Positions 23,201 through 34,262 of a DNA stretch of 64,000 nt are shown here, in pieces. Origin of the DNA: Onchocerca lupi (taxonomy: Eukaryota > Nematoda > Chromadorea > Rhabditida > Onchocercidae); NCBI GenBank assembly GCA_028564675.1, contig JAOVVO010000102.1, positions 98,953-162,952 of the forward strand, given 5' to 3'. The translations under genes were made by a program, and so were the position numbers. The first letter of the stretch is position 1. Each line of letters starts with the position of its first letter. Under the pieces are notes generated by a model. It saw only the letters and a list, made by a program, of their open reading frames with translations. It made no database searches and was not told where the DNA came from.

Positions 23201-26200
23201 TTTTTTCGGCTTCCGTGATTAATTAATTAATTGCTGTGCAAATAATTAAATAATCAATTATTTGCATCAATTTTGTAAACAATATCCAATGGAGATGAAA
23301 AATCATGCAATATTGGGTTTCACTTCTTATTCATGTTTAAAATTAGTGCAGAAAAATTTTAGAAAATTTAATTTTTTTAAAACATTATTTTGAATAATAA
23401 AATTGAATTCAATTGTATTTTAAAATTAAAATTTCAAAAATTCGTAATTTTGATCGAAGAAAAGAAGTAAAGGAAAACTTTTTAAGATACCTCATTTTGT
23501 TTTCCATCTTTATATCGTGCCCACGTACCGAGACTTTCACGCCAATATTCTAACATATACGCTGGAGCATATTCTAGTCCACGTCCGCCATCAAAACGTC
23601 CCTGCGATTCGATCACTGTTATCACCATATCAGTATCAAAATCAATTTGCAACCATTCTACTATTTCAGAGCTTATTTGTTGACGTGGACACCACGCACC
23701 ACTTCCACGTTCCGTACGTATTCTGCAAAAAATAGAAAAGAAAAATCGATTTTATTCACTTTTCTAAAACATTTTGGTAATCATATTTCTCATTTTATTA
23801 CGTTTTTCAAAATTACAGGATTGCGTAATAATTGAAGGGTCACGTTACGGAATTATATCAATGCAGCGTGACCTTGAAAATAATATTATAACAGCAAATT
23901 TCACACGGTTTTTCATGCCTTTTAAAGGCTTATAATATTTTGATTATCGAAATATTTCGTTTAATTTCACTAGGTTTATTTATGACAGTCCGGATTATTT
24001 AGCCTTAATCGACTAATATATGATGGTATCATTTGGCTTGCATAAAATCTTATTATCTGGCTCTTATCATTTGGCTTGCATGAAGTCTTATCGATTGGCT
24101 TGAATAAAATCTTGAACCTTAAACTTTGCCAACATTTTTCAATCTTTTGCTAAAAAGATATGGAGAAAGAAAGAAATGATTAAATTATAAAATTCCTAAA
24201 ATTAAAAAATTTTCATCAAATTTATTTCGTTCAATTTACTTAGAAATATTTATTTAAATAGCGAAAAAGTTTTTCATTTAACAATTTCATTATTTCACCA
24301 ATTAATACTTATTTTAATTTTAGCCATCTAGTAATAATGAAGGAAAAGCGATTAATTCTTTCAGATTGATTCAAAGGTCATCACTAACTACTACTGTCAC
24401 TAATGCTACTGTCAAATTATCTATTCAAATAGTTAAGTGATAAGATAAAATTATGAAGTATATCATATGTATTTTATCATATAAAATTATCTGTCTAAAT
24501 TATGATAGCATTATGCAAATTTTTTTTATTTAATTTAATTGTGACGTGACATTCATGAATATATTTGAGAATAAAGAAGAAAAAATAGGAAATAATACAG
24601 AATGATTAATATGGAATTATCCAATTATTGAAAATTTAAGACAAAAATCGATAGTATTTTGATAAAAATTGATAAATTTAATCATATCAAATGCATTAGG
24701 TGTAATAATAATCGTTTTTTATCTTCATCTTCCAAAATCTAATAATTATAATAAGTCTGGCGCCAGCTAAATTAAATTTTTTTTCCCTCATTTTTTTCAA
24801 CAAATTATAAATTATTATATCTAATAATAATGAAATAATATACGGTAAAATTATTGGAAATTTTTCATCTACCCAGAACAAAATTAATCCAATTTATCCG
24901 AATGAAAAATTTTTAAGACACGAAATTAAAATTAAATAAATCTAAAAAATTTTAGAAATCAATTATTCCCCTTAATCCGAAAAATAATTTTATCGATTCA
25001 TATCGTATCTATTAATTTTCCGATTTTTTTTTTTTTTTTTTTTCTATTCCTTTTTTCTTATCTTTTTTTCTCTACAATAAATTAGATTGAAAATGAAGAA
25101 AAAAAAATTGAAAAGAAAAAGAAATTATAAGTTTATTTGAATGAAATTTTTAAAATAATATAATTTGTATGATCTTTTTCTGATATTTAAAAAATTGAAA
25201 ACATTCAAATTTTATTTCAAAGAAAAAAAGCTATAATGTAGCTTTAATTAATTCTAAATTTTTATTAATATTTTTATTTCACTTCTCTAAATTTTATCAA
25301 ATCAATTAGCTGCATTGATGCATATTCTTGGCCATATTTCAGTCTTCACTTATTTAATTAATTCATGGAATATGAAAGAAATCAGAACGAATGAATGTCT
25401 TGTTGAATTGGGAAGAGACGAAATGGCTTAAATGAATTTAATTAATTACTCATTTCCACAATTCCATACGTTTGGACAACGAAAATTGGGTTAAAGCAGT
25501 GAAATGGATCGAATTGCTAACAATATTAGAGCCTTAAATTTATGCAAAGATATATGACAAATTGAATTTGTCAACTTGTAGAAAGCAAATAATAAGCAAT
25601 TTTGTAGGCAGCTAATTTCGAATATAATATTGAATTATCAATGATAAAATTTTAGCAATATGTAAATTTAATTTGAAATTAACTAGAATTTGAACTTAAA
25701 TTAAAATAAATAAGATGAAACTGATTTATGTTGGACAAATTGATTTTATTACAAATTAATTGATTTAAATTAGTTCAGATCCGAATAGAATGTAATGACA
25801 AAATTTGTCAGTTTGTAGAGCATATTTGAAAATAATTAAAATTTGAACTCAATTTTTTCTCATTTATTTTAGAATAATTTAAACTAAAGGAGACAAATTC
25901 ATTTTATTTCAAATCAACTGATTCAATTAATTCAGTTATGGATTAAATCTAAAATATTCGGATAATTTATCAAAATTATTTTGTTTATTTGAATTATCAG
26001 TGATAAAGTTTATCATTTTGTAAAGCTTATTTGAAAATAATTGAATTGAACTTAATTTTGTCTCATTCATTTTAGATTAATTTGGGGCTAAATGAAATAG
26101 ATTCATTTCACTACAAACTTTTCGACTTAAATTTGAAATATTCAGATAATTTATTCAAAAAATTTATCCAAAGATAATCATTCCATTATTCGCCTTGAAT

Positions 26201-29200
26201 TTTTCATTTAAATTAACTTAATTTCATTAAAAAATTATGTCAGCGAAATTTGAATTCATTTATAATAAATTCAAACTTTGATTGAGAAGAAAAAAATGTT
26301 AAGAAATAAAATATAATAATAGAAAAAAGCGATATAAAATAATTTATCAAATAACCTAGAATTCTGCGGTCCAGTACTGTCCTTATCATGACTTGAACTT
26401 GCTGATAATTGATTATCTTTGATAAGACCTGATTCCATACCCAATTGATTTGCACATTCTTCTAAAAATTTCGAATATATTTTAAAACAAATAAAATGAA
26501 TAAATAAAAAGATTTAACTATTTTTTTGATTATTAAAAAAAGAAAAAGGTCCCTTTTGTTTAGAAATAAACAAAAAATAATTTAATTGTAAAAAATAAGC
26601 AAGGCTCTCTTCTCTATACTATTCTATCCTTTTAATTTTGAGAAATATCAGATCAATTTAATTGATAGTTTCAGTTAATCCAAATTATATGTTAAGGTCA
26701 GAAAAGGTCATCTCATTTCCTCTTTAATCATAACCTATTTTCGCTAATACACCCCTATTATTTTCATTCTCTACTGTGGTACCTTTGAATTAATTCTCTT
26801 TTAGTCCAGAAAAAAAAGGTAAGAACTGCCAATAGTTTAACCTTTGACCTCTTTCAATGATCCATTTCTATTATTCATGAGCAAACAAATGGAACAATAG
26901 AAAAGTATTTATTTATTGCAATGCATTCAGAAAATTAATTATTATTTTCAAATGATATACATTAAATATCTGGAAGGAATCCGGATGTTCGTGCAAATAA
27001 TTTTTCACAAGTTACGGTAAAGATTACTGTAAACAAAGCTTGTCTCACGGTAAGCTAATTTGAACTTATGAAATGCTAATTTGTAATACTTGGTATTAAA
27101 TACGATGATATACAGTACTTCGATATTTTTCTCACTTTCATTAATGGAGTTGAATTAAGGATAACAAACATATAGCTTTTAATAGTATTAAATTTATTTG
27201 GTAAATTTATTTTTTTATGACCAGTTTGAAATAATTTTAAACATTTTGAAATTCATTTTATAAGTCCACAATAAAATTTACTTATTTTTACTTTCAATTA
27301 ATAGTTATTGAATTCTTTCAAACAAGAAAAAAAAAAATGAAAAACGAAAGAAGAATGAATGAAATTTTGATGCGAAAAAAATTTTTGAATTTACCTCGTA
27401 TTTTCGTAACTTTATTCATTTTATTTATTTATTTCTTTTTTTGAGGAATATTGTAATATTATTTATGGAATATCAGCAATTCAAGTGGAAGGAAATTTGA
27501 AATGCTCCGAAAATCTTTTCAAATTTTATTCTAATAAGAAGGAAAAAAATATGATAAATGGGATGACAAGTAAATTAAATATTGAAAAAATATCATTCAT
27601 CTTAAATATTATTGATTTTCGAGAGTATCTGATAGCTATTTTTAATTAGATTTATTACTTCAGCAACAAGAGATGGTGCCAAGAGACAGAAAAAAAGAAA
27701 AAATCATAAAATTTTTAATATTCAGATTGGGAATAATATTTATTATAATTCATCATCATTTCACTTCAAATTATCATTTATGCATTTTTATTTCACGATA
27801 ATAATGATAATGAAAACGATGACAAAAATGATTTCATAATCATCATCAATTTTATTGCCATTTTTATTATCATTCCAAATTTTAACATTATTGCTATTAC
27901 TGTTTTCATTATCAATTAATAGTATTGTTCCTATTATTATTGCCTCTATAGATATTATGTTTTCACTATTACTAATACTATTTTTATTTATTATTAATAT
28001 TATTATTTTCATTATTATGGCTCTCATTAACGAATAAATCAAATCGTTTTTGTAATAAAATGGAAAATTTTTTTAAATGACAAAAATTTTAAATATCTTA
28101 AAATCGCTTAAACGTTATGAATAAATATTTTATTTTCTAAATAAATCATCAAATTTTAGTTGCAAAAGCATTAATATTAATAATTTATGTCTGCACAAAA
28201 AAAAAATTAAGAAAAATGAAAAAAGTAATTTCGTTCAGCCTGATTGAAAAAGTTTAAATATTTAAAGGAGAAAAAAAATTTCAACATTTCTGCAATTTTA
28301 CTTTTTCAACGAAATCCAACTTTTAAAGCTTTTTGATAATATTGAATTTTGAAATGATAGTTTGAATTATAAAAATAGAATTTTTTTAACAAATATTAAA
28401 AATTGAGATATCTTTCATTACTTTTCGAATATTAATATTAAATCTACTAACATTTGAGTTTATGCTGGTGATAGGTTAGATAACGGATAAATTAAATGGA
28501 GTAATATGATAGTTAATATTATGATTTTCTCTCAAACATCAAAAGTAATTCTAAATGGTTCTTTTTTCCCAAAAATTCAAATTTTAATCAATATATGGGC
28601 CGATTTTCACATAAAATTTAATGTTCATAATTAATATTGATATTTAATATTAGAAAAAATCAGTAAAAACTCTGAATTTTTTAAAAATATCATAAAATAA
28701 AATTATCTTCTTTCTCATCAAATTATTGCTACTACGGTAAACTACCAATTACAATCTTTTTTTTTTTTTTTATTGATTATTATTGGATTTTTAAATTTCT
28801 ATTTCAGGAGTAAAATTTTGTACTAAAATTAGAAAAAAATATAAATTAATGAAAAAAGAAATTAATGAAATATATTTTAACAGAAATTTTTCGAAAAAAA
28901 AATAACAAATTACATCTTTTCAAATCATCATTTAAATTGAAATCAGTAAATTTCTGGGACATTAAATTTAAATAATAATAATAAATAATGAAATATGACA
29001 GATTAACGAAAATTTGTCGAATTATTTTCAAACTTGTTTTTTGCTGTTTTTTACCTTGAAAGAGCAATTTACAGGATAAAAATTTATGGCAATAATTAAA
29101 TTAATTAAGTTAAAAAAAATTTTTTGTATACAAAGAATTTATGAAGTTGTTTGAATTGATTAAACCAAAAAAAAAAACTTTTGTCCATGCCAACTTTTTT

Positions 29201-32200
29201 TCTTTGGTAAAAGTAGTTATGGAATTGATTAAATTAATGAAATTTGATAAATTTTATCCCGTTAGAACATCTTGTCTTTTTTCATTTCTTTTTTAATTTT
29301 CTATTTTTTAGAAGAGAACATGGAATTGATTAAATTTTTAAGAAGAAAAAATATTAATTGCAAAAATTTTTAATTATATTCCTTACTTTTTGCCTACTCT
29401 CTTTTATTTCTTTTCATTCAAAATTTCTGCTGATCTATTTTATAATCGAAATTAATGATTTATTGATTTTTTTGATGGATCAAATAAAAATACACGTTGG
29501 TGATAATGCTGTGGAATTTATTCTCGAGAATGATTTACAATTAGATGAAAGTGTGAACGAGAGAGATAAATAAACGTTATAATGGCATCAATCCATTCGT
29601 GAAATTATCGCCTAAGTTGATTTATTACTTTTTTTTTTTTTGTTTCATTTCCAACCCCAAAGATTCAAAGATTAAGAGAAATTCTCGCAGCTACTTGAAG
29701 CGGTACTCTTTGAATTTTATCAATTAAAATAAGCTTTCGCGATAACAACTGACCATTACCGTAATAATAGTAATGTTGACCTCATTCTAATCAATCAATA
29801 AATCGAGCATATTTTAATAGTTTTTCTTTTTTCTGATAAATAAAATTTCCAATATTTTTCAGAAAAATTTCGAGATTTTTGATATAATTTAGTAAAAAAT
29901 TGAACTTAAAATCCGATAAAAGTTGAACTTTGAACTAAATAAAGATTATAGTGCGTAGATTTTTATTTTTTTTATAGATTATAACGCATTTTAGATTGCA
30001 AATATTAAAAGCGTTTAAAACTAATCAATCAATATTGTGCCATGTTTCAGCATAGTGCTCTTTTTCGAAAGTTTTTGATACGAAATAAATTTTTTTCGTT
30101 TTTCAATGAAATAATTTAATGGTAAAAATTTTTCGCATTGATAAGAAACAATTTAATATTATAATTTTGAGTTTGATTTTGAATTGCTTTATTAATTTGA
30201 GTATAAAAATTCCCTTGTTCAATTCCATGTTCAAATTTTATCAAGTTTTAAATTCAAATCTTACCAGATTTTAAGTTCAATTTTTATTAACTTATAACTT
30301 ATACCAAATTTCGAATTTTTAAAAAAAAATTTTTGCAAAATATTCTTATTTGAATTTGTTATCTAAAAACGAAATATTATTGATATCATTTTAATAGGTC
30401 GAAGGTCATTGCTCCGATTTTTATGTCTTCGAAATATAATTTGCATGTTTGTGAGAACATATGGTACAATACGACGAAATGACCAAGGTAATTGACATGA
30501 GCGGTCATTTTCCATTTTTAGTCATCTATCTCAAGTACCATTTCGATCTTTGTCCAACTTAGATGAAGTTAATTAATTTCAAGTTTTATTAGCACAAAAT
30601 GCGTCTATTATTACTATGATCGAATAAATGGTACTTCAACTTAATTGACAGCTATTGATTTCATTAGGTTACCAGAAGGCAATAATTCATTCTTTTTAAA
30701 TCAATTTTAAATTTAAATTTTGAATCGTATAATTTCAAAAAGTTATATTTCATGCATAAAATTGGAATTTCAAATATTTCCAAGAAAAAACTTTAATGCT
30801 CATTGCAATATCAACAATATCTTTGTCAAACAAATTTTCTTTCCAGCAAGAACTTTTCAAAAGTTAGGTTAAAATAAGAAAACATTTCATACCTCCAATT
30901 TTAATTGTTAAAATCAATCAGTTAAATCATAATTGATAGAATTATTTAGACCAATTTCAATTTCTTAAATTAAAGCTTCAAATTTTACAGAATTTCTCGG
31001 CATCTTCTTGAAAATTGAACAGTTTGTTATAAAACTGATTTCAGTTTCTTGAATTAAAACTTGAAATCTCACCAAATTTTAAGTATTTTTTTTTTGGGAA
31101 GTAATCATTAGTTATCTTCCAAAAAATAATGAAAAAATAATAAAAATGATGCAATCAACCATCATATGCTGATATTTATCATCACTTTAATGGAACTATA
31201 ATTTTAATGGAAAAAAAAAGTGAGGAATGAACTTTGATCGTTTATCTATTTAAAATTGAAATGATTTATAACATGCAGTACATTTGGAAATATAGCAAAA
31301 TTAAAAAAAGCTAGCTAGCTATTTTCAATTATTTTGTATTCCATAAAAGTCAGTGAAAAATTGAATTTATAAATTTAATGATGAAAATTTCATAATCAAC
31401 AAATTTTTGAATTAATGAAAAAATGAGAAAAAAATTATTATTCAAACCTTTAAAATTCGTTTTCAAAAAGTATCATTAAATTTCCTATTAGTTTTGAAAA
31501 TTTGATTGTTAAATTAACTAATGAATAAACGAAACAAATTAATCATAAAAGATTTGTTCAAGTGATTTTGTCTATAGAATTAAATTTTGACAGAATAATC
31601 CATAAATATGATTTATAAAATTTAGCAAAATTAGATTGAATCTTTTGAACTTTTAATTGTTCATCCAAATTCTGTAATAATTTAAATGATCTATCAGTTA
31701 ATCTAATAATGAATTTTCAATTCTTTAAAAAAAAAAAAAAAAAAAGAAGAAAAATTGAAATTGGGAAAATAACTAATACTCGTAAAAAATCATCACAAAT
31801 AATTTTGAGCAAATTTTTCTGTCAATTTCAGTCTTTTATAGAGTAATTTGAAGTGATTTTAATCTTTTCGAATAAATCTTGGTAATTTCAATTCTTTCAA
31901 ACAATTTATTAATTAATTTTAATCTTTTTAAGAAAAGTAATTTCTTGAAAAGATTTTCAAATGATTTCAATGAAATTAGTCCCTCTTGGAATGCCACTTC
32001 TTTTCTTGTGAACAACTACTATGTTAATGAATTGGTATTTGCCGTAGAGCTCATAAAATTCTTCATCATTCTACACCATTAACAGAAAGAATAAAGTTGG
32101 ATAAAAGTGCCAAAAGACTTACCGCCTTTTTTTTCTTTTTAAATATTTCTTTTCAAATTATTTTCTTTTTTTTTTTTTTTTAAATTCAAAAATAAGCAAG

Positions 32201-33298
32201 CAACTTTTTGTTGACCACGATATACAATTAGAATTGTTTCTTTTGATATTACAGCCAATTCATAAAGAAATGCTTAATTTTCATTCGAATTTTTTGTTTA
32301 ATTCTTAGAAATACTTTTTTTTCCGATTTTTTTTAACCAATTTATAGCAATTTCTTTTTTATTTGATCATTTAATCATTAATAAATTATTACTTTCCACT
32401 TATATAATTGATCGTTCACTTTTATTTAATTAAGAAAATTGTAAGCAATTAATGTTAAGAAAAAGTAAAATACTAAAATCATTTTCAACAAATGTTTTTT
32501 TTTCTGACCAATTCAATTTGTCATTTTTTCTTTTAATTTTAAAAATTCTTCACTTAATTGAATTTTTGAAATTTTCAAAAAAAAAAAAAACGATCCTATT
32601 TATGCAAATAATCATTATCATATCAAAATATCATCGTTATCATCATTTTTCAGAATACAAATTTCGTTCATAATAAAGATTTGAATGAAATTATTAAAAT
32701 ATTCTTACTGTATAAAATGTCAACAAATTAAGAGGAAATTTTGTTGGTATTTATAAAATGCAAATGAAGGATAAAGTACAGCTCATTAACGACTAGTTTA
32801 ATTGTTTTCAACAAATTTATTCATGCATAGATAACAGGATTGATATTCTTGGCTTTCATTCCCATCCTTGAAAATGTCTCCAAATGTCAAAATAAATAGT
32901 AAAATTGTTGTATGAAATGAATTAAATGATTTGAAATTCAAAACTGATTAGTTATATCATTAATAGATTACTTGTATTATTATCATTGATGAAGTGATTA
33001 TTGATAAAGCAAGTTTTATCAATTTATACTTTCACGTTTCAACTTTCAGCTTACGTTAGGGATTGTATATTTTAAAAATTTTGATAAAAATTTCGAACCA
33101 TTTCACCTGATAATTTTTCAATCCTCTTAATTTATCAATTAAAGGCTGTAAATTTAAACTTTTTATTTCAAAATACTTTTTTATCACCAATTAATTTTGT
33201 ATTAATTTACATAAAATAAACTTACTTAAACTGAATGTGAGCGTTTCTTGCAGTACAATCAGAATGATAAACAATATGCTAAGCAAATTCGCCGCCAT
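14291..33298 (-). CDS. ddr: Discoidin domain receptor (DDR-type receptor tyrosine kinase homologue), predicted catalytically inactive
   Basis: A single-pass receptor of the collagen-binding DDR family, reconstructed from 17 exons: 33226-33298, 26356-26461, 23491-23722, 22303-22450, 21480-21677, 20957-21051, 20164-20270, 19857-19966, 19481-19615, 18987-19144, 18638-18753, 17830-17964, 17546-17678, 16925-17160, 16195-16423, 15280-15429, 14291-14452. Every phase joins, giving 840 residues, the usual DDR length. Order: signal peptide (1-~22), discoidin/F5-8C domain (C27-C183, with SGLIKDNQLSASSS, GAWCP, RVELYGC), DDR-specific second jelly-roll (187-~360; YDG, GLGKLYDGAVG, WIGWS), transmembrane helix (~400-424), tyrosine-bearing juxtamembrane (PNAY461, EYAEPSY, HYASTD), kinase domain (~568-830). 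Kinase landmarks kept: LGDSRFGE, K596, N693, RWKSWE, GDVWSFGVTLWEVL, CWSYDPDQRPTF. Key residues lost: HRD is H686-G687-N688 and DFG is N706-F707-N708. The protein ends just after the kinase domain, as in vertebrate DDRs. Identification is firm; inactivity is inferred. Confidence 0.95.
14784..14998. repeat. Two-copy ~150-bp duplication in DDR intron 16
   Basis: GAAAATTCGATTCTCAG near 14784 and GAAATTTGATTCTCGA near 14933 begin parallel stretches sharing TTTCAATT.CCAA.AT.A.GAATT. The right copy continues to about 14998. Confidence 0.55.
15261..15285. repeat. Perfect 10-bp hairpin over the exon 16 donor
   Basis: TTAAAGGTCA (15261-15270) pairs exactly with TGACCTTTAA (15276-15285). On the minus strand the exon 16 5' splice site (TTAAAG followed by GTCAGTG, boundary at 15280/15279) lies inside the stem. 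Confidence 0.9.
15640..16050. repeat. Two-copy ~303-bp period duplication in DDR intron 15
   Basis: GAAAATTTCG..AA.AAATT near 15648 and 15950 are each followed by 'ATTGCTTTGAAA.T.TTCG'. They then share a diverged A/T-rich tail with AAAAATTTTAA. Confidence 0.6.
16530..16760. repeat. Two degenerate copies of the exon 15 donor boundary inside intron 14
   Basis: The exon 15 end on the minus strand is GTGGAA followed by GTATGATTTGAA. Copies occur at 16738-16760 (GTGGAAATATGATTTGAAAT) and, more diverged, at 16530-16555 (ATGAAAATATGGTTCAAAAT). In both copies the donor GT has become AT. Confidence 0.65.
16796..16940. repeat. Exon 14 donor boundary copied twice into intron 14
   Basis: The real boundary (16903-16940, minus strand ATCGCACAG then GTTAGGCCAATGATAAGC) has copies at 16862-16897 (ATCATACAG then ATTAGATCAATGATAA) and 16796-16835 (ATCGTACAG then ATTAAATCAATGATAAGC). 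Both copies have AT where the donor GT should be. Confidence 0.75.
17177..17544. repeat. DDR intron 13 is a two-copy ~205-bp tandem duplication
   Basis: 17177-17352 and 17379-17544 align along their length: both start TTTAAAAGAAAAAATA, share TGATCTATTGATCTAT, GATATTGTAAATAT and TTCAAAATAAATTACCAT, and then A-runs. The right copy includes the donor of exon 13. Confidence 0.85.
17940..18360. repeat. Exon 12 acceptor region copied twice into intron 11
   Basis: The true acceptor on the minus strand is TATCTTTAG then CAATGATGAAG (exon starts 17964). Copies read TCATCTTTAG then CAATGATATGAA (near 18075) and TTCCTTCAG then CAATGATATGAA (near 18248). Downstream parts of the units also match (ATAATCTC.G..TTGTTAGT and AAGAAGAA phrases). 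Both decoys keep AG, but their reading frame hits a stop soon after. Confidence 0.8.
19543..19712. repeat. Part of DDR exon 9 duplicated into intron 8
   Basis: The exon segment around 19530-19596 (plus strand TATCACCTCTACTTGATTGA and on) is echoed at about 19650-19712 (TATCATTTACTTGATTAATT and on), offset 120 bp. The intronic copy has lost coding potential. Confidence 0.65.
21640..21885. repeat. Exon 5 start and acceptor duplicated into intron 4
   Basis: The real site on the minus strand is CAATATTTTAG then ATCAAGTTCTATCC (exon starts 21677). A copy reads CAATATTCTAG then ATTAACTCCTGTTT at 21849, 172 bp upstream in the transcript. It continues to match for about 35 bases (TACCGGAAGGTG versus TATCGGAAGATG). 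In the receptor frame the decoy reaches TAA at its second codon. Confidence 0.8.
21925..22165. repeat. ~35-bp minisatellite in DDR intron 4, about 7 copies
   Basis: The consensus on the plus strand is GTACAGTAAATCGAAAATAC followed by TGTTTCTCTT. Units begin near 21935, 21961, 21992, 22020, 22056, 22077, 22110 and 22136 with 60-90% similarity by eye. Confidence 0.8.
24022..24118. repeat. ~34-bp tandem repeat in DDR intron 2, 3 copies
   Basis: TATCATTTGGCTTGCATAAA..TCTTAT recurs near 24028, 24066 and, diverged, 24089. Confidence 0.8.
25540..26170. repeat. ~200-bp tandem array in DDR intron 2, 3-4 copies
   Basis: Units near 25632, 25789 and 25992 share 'ATGAYAAAATTTGTCAGTTTGTA', 'TTTGAAAATAATTRAATTTG', 'TCATTTTAGA' and 'GACAAATTCATTTTATTWCAAA'. 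A partial unit lies near 25553. Confidence 0.75.
26462..33225 (-). other. DDR intron 1 (6.8 kb)
   Basis: No exon in phase with exons 1 and 2 is visible. The intron holds ATT/ATC-rich microsatellite-like DNA (27780-28020), short duplications (GGAATTGATTAAA near 29150, 29220 and 29320; an 83-bp period pair at 30953 and 31036) and the RRM relic at 31957-32110. A short plus-strand frame from the ATG at 29475 (MDQIKIHVGDNAVEFILE and on, 32 codons) has coding-like composition but no splice partner. Confidence 0.55.
31957..32110 (-). pseudogene. Broken RNA-recognition-motif (RRM) fragment
   Basis: On the minus strand 32110-32069 reads ALLSNFILSVNGVE, like RRM strand 1 (RNP2). It is followed after a +1 frame change by 32070-31957, which reads NDEEFYELYGKYQFINIVVV and then HKKRSGIPRGTNFIEII before a stop. 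The second part has the helix-1 pattern EE.YELYGKY..I and an RNP1-like SGIPRGTNFIEI. The closest remembered layouts are Y14/RBM8A and U1-70K. The frameshift, the stop and the missing second half of the fold point to a decayed copy inside DDR intron 1. A chance resemblance is possible but unlikely over this length. Confidence 0.5.
33226..33298 (-). CDS. ddr: DDR exon 1: start codon and signal peptide
   Basis: ATG at 33298-33296 opens MAANLLSILFIILIVLQE, a classic hydrophobic signal peptide, and the exon ends in phase 1 at a GTAAGT donor. Exon 2 resumes in phase 1 with KECANQLGMESG, the start of the discoidin domain. The join needs a 6.8-kb intron, which is the least certain splice in the model. 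Confidence 0.8.
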
Positions 33299-33323
33299 GC
33301 ACCACTATTGACATTGGAATATT

Positions 33324-33333
33324 AGTTAAGCCC
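33324..33333 (-). promoter_or_regulatory. Candidate 5' (possibly trans-splice) acceptor before DDR exon 1
   Basis: On the minus strand AAATTTCAG precedes GGCTTAACTA, 34 bases before the DDR start codon. Its fit to the nematode acceptor consensus and its place just upstream of the first ATG suggest spliced-leader addition or an upstream non-coding exon. Confidence 0.4.
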
Positions 33334-33825
33334 TGAAATTTGACGAAATAAAAACCTCAAAATGTGAATAAATACGGATAAATCACACGTAATTTAAAAA
33401 ATAACAAAAGTAGGAAATTTTGTTGATGGCCAAATGCATGTAAAGTGATCAAATGCACGTACGCAATGTTGAAACATACAAATTATCGATTTTCTCGAAA
33501 AATTTGTCGTTATCATCAAACTTTTAGTATATTAGAAAAAATTGTATGAATTCTAGCTTGTAAACTACGAATAAATACATCAAATTATACATTTCTAGAT
33601 AATAGAAACATTGATTAAAACTAATTATGTCTAAAAATTTTTGAAATATGATATCATATGACATTGGAGAAGAGGTGGCGGTTGACAAGGAGACAAGAAA
33701 TACCTTTAATTATCCTTCACGAACGAGCAATAGATCTTCCTGTAATTATGGTAATATAAGGATATGAAGGGAAGGAAGAGATGGAAACAGTTACAGTACT
33801 ATCAACAGTCATCATTGGAATTTAT

Positions 33826-34120
33826 CAGTTGAATAAAAGATTACTGAAGATATCAAGACATTTTGATAAAATTATTAATTATCATTAATAATAATGATTA
33901 GAGGAGAAAGAAGAAGGTATCAATAAAATTTATTAATCATAATGAACTGAATAAAAAATTGCCGAAAATATTCAAACATTCTGATATAATTGTTAATGAT
34001 AATGACGATAACAAGGAAAAGAAATTTATAAAAATTTATCAAGAACTGAATTGCATTATATGAATTAAAAATTGTGGAAAATACTGAAGTTTTTGAAACA
34101 AATTAATGATAACATAATAA
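33826..34120. repeat. ~115-bp tandem repeat, 2.5 copies
   Basis: 'GAACTGAATAAAAAATTGCCGAAAATAT' (33946) resembles 'CAGTTGAATAAAAGATTACTGAAGATAT' (33827) and 'TGAATTAAAAATTGTGGAAAATACT' (34060). Each is followed by ACATT.TGATA.AATT.TTAAT.AT. Confidence 0.7.
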
Positions 34121-34164
34121 TAATCATGATAATAGTAGTAATGAGAGTAAGATTAATTGACAAT

Positions 34165-34262
34165 TATAATAATAAACAATAATAATAATAATAACACTAA
34201 TAATAATAATAATAATAATAAGTAAATAAATAAATAAATAAATAATGATAATAATAAAAATA
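34165..34262. repeat. AAT and TAAA microsatellites
   Basis: (AAT)n stretches are separated by a TAAA run (about 34222-34245). This is slippage-type simple sequence. Confidence 0.9.

Larger units (their letters stand above)
22303..26461 (-). other. Discoidin (F5/8 type C) domain of the receptor, exons 2-4
   Basis: Exons 2 (26356-26461), 3 (23491-23722) and 4 (22303-22450) encode residues 25-187. The first and last cysteines (C27, C183) bracket the domain, and an internal pair-forming Cys sits in GAWCP. SQGRFDGGRGLEY and VEWLQIDFD match the core strands of the family. In vertebrate DDRs this domain binds triple-helical collagen; binding here is inferred from homology only. Confidence 0.9.

Noticed and set aside
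23838..23873. GGTCACG/CGTGACC inverted pair as a hormone-receptor element
   Set aside because: Only 7-bp arms with a 22-base spacer; not distinguishable from chance and not at a promoter.
27788..28042. Opposed open frames on both strands
   Set aside because: They arise from ATT/ATC-rich simple sequence; no splice sites or domain pattern.
29358..29573. Plus-strand frame with a hydrophobic start and MDQIKIHVGDNAVEFILE tail
   Set aside because: It opens at TTG, not ATG, lies inside DDR intron 1 and has no splice partner; only the 32-codon tail looks coding-like.
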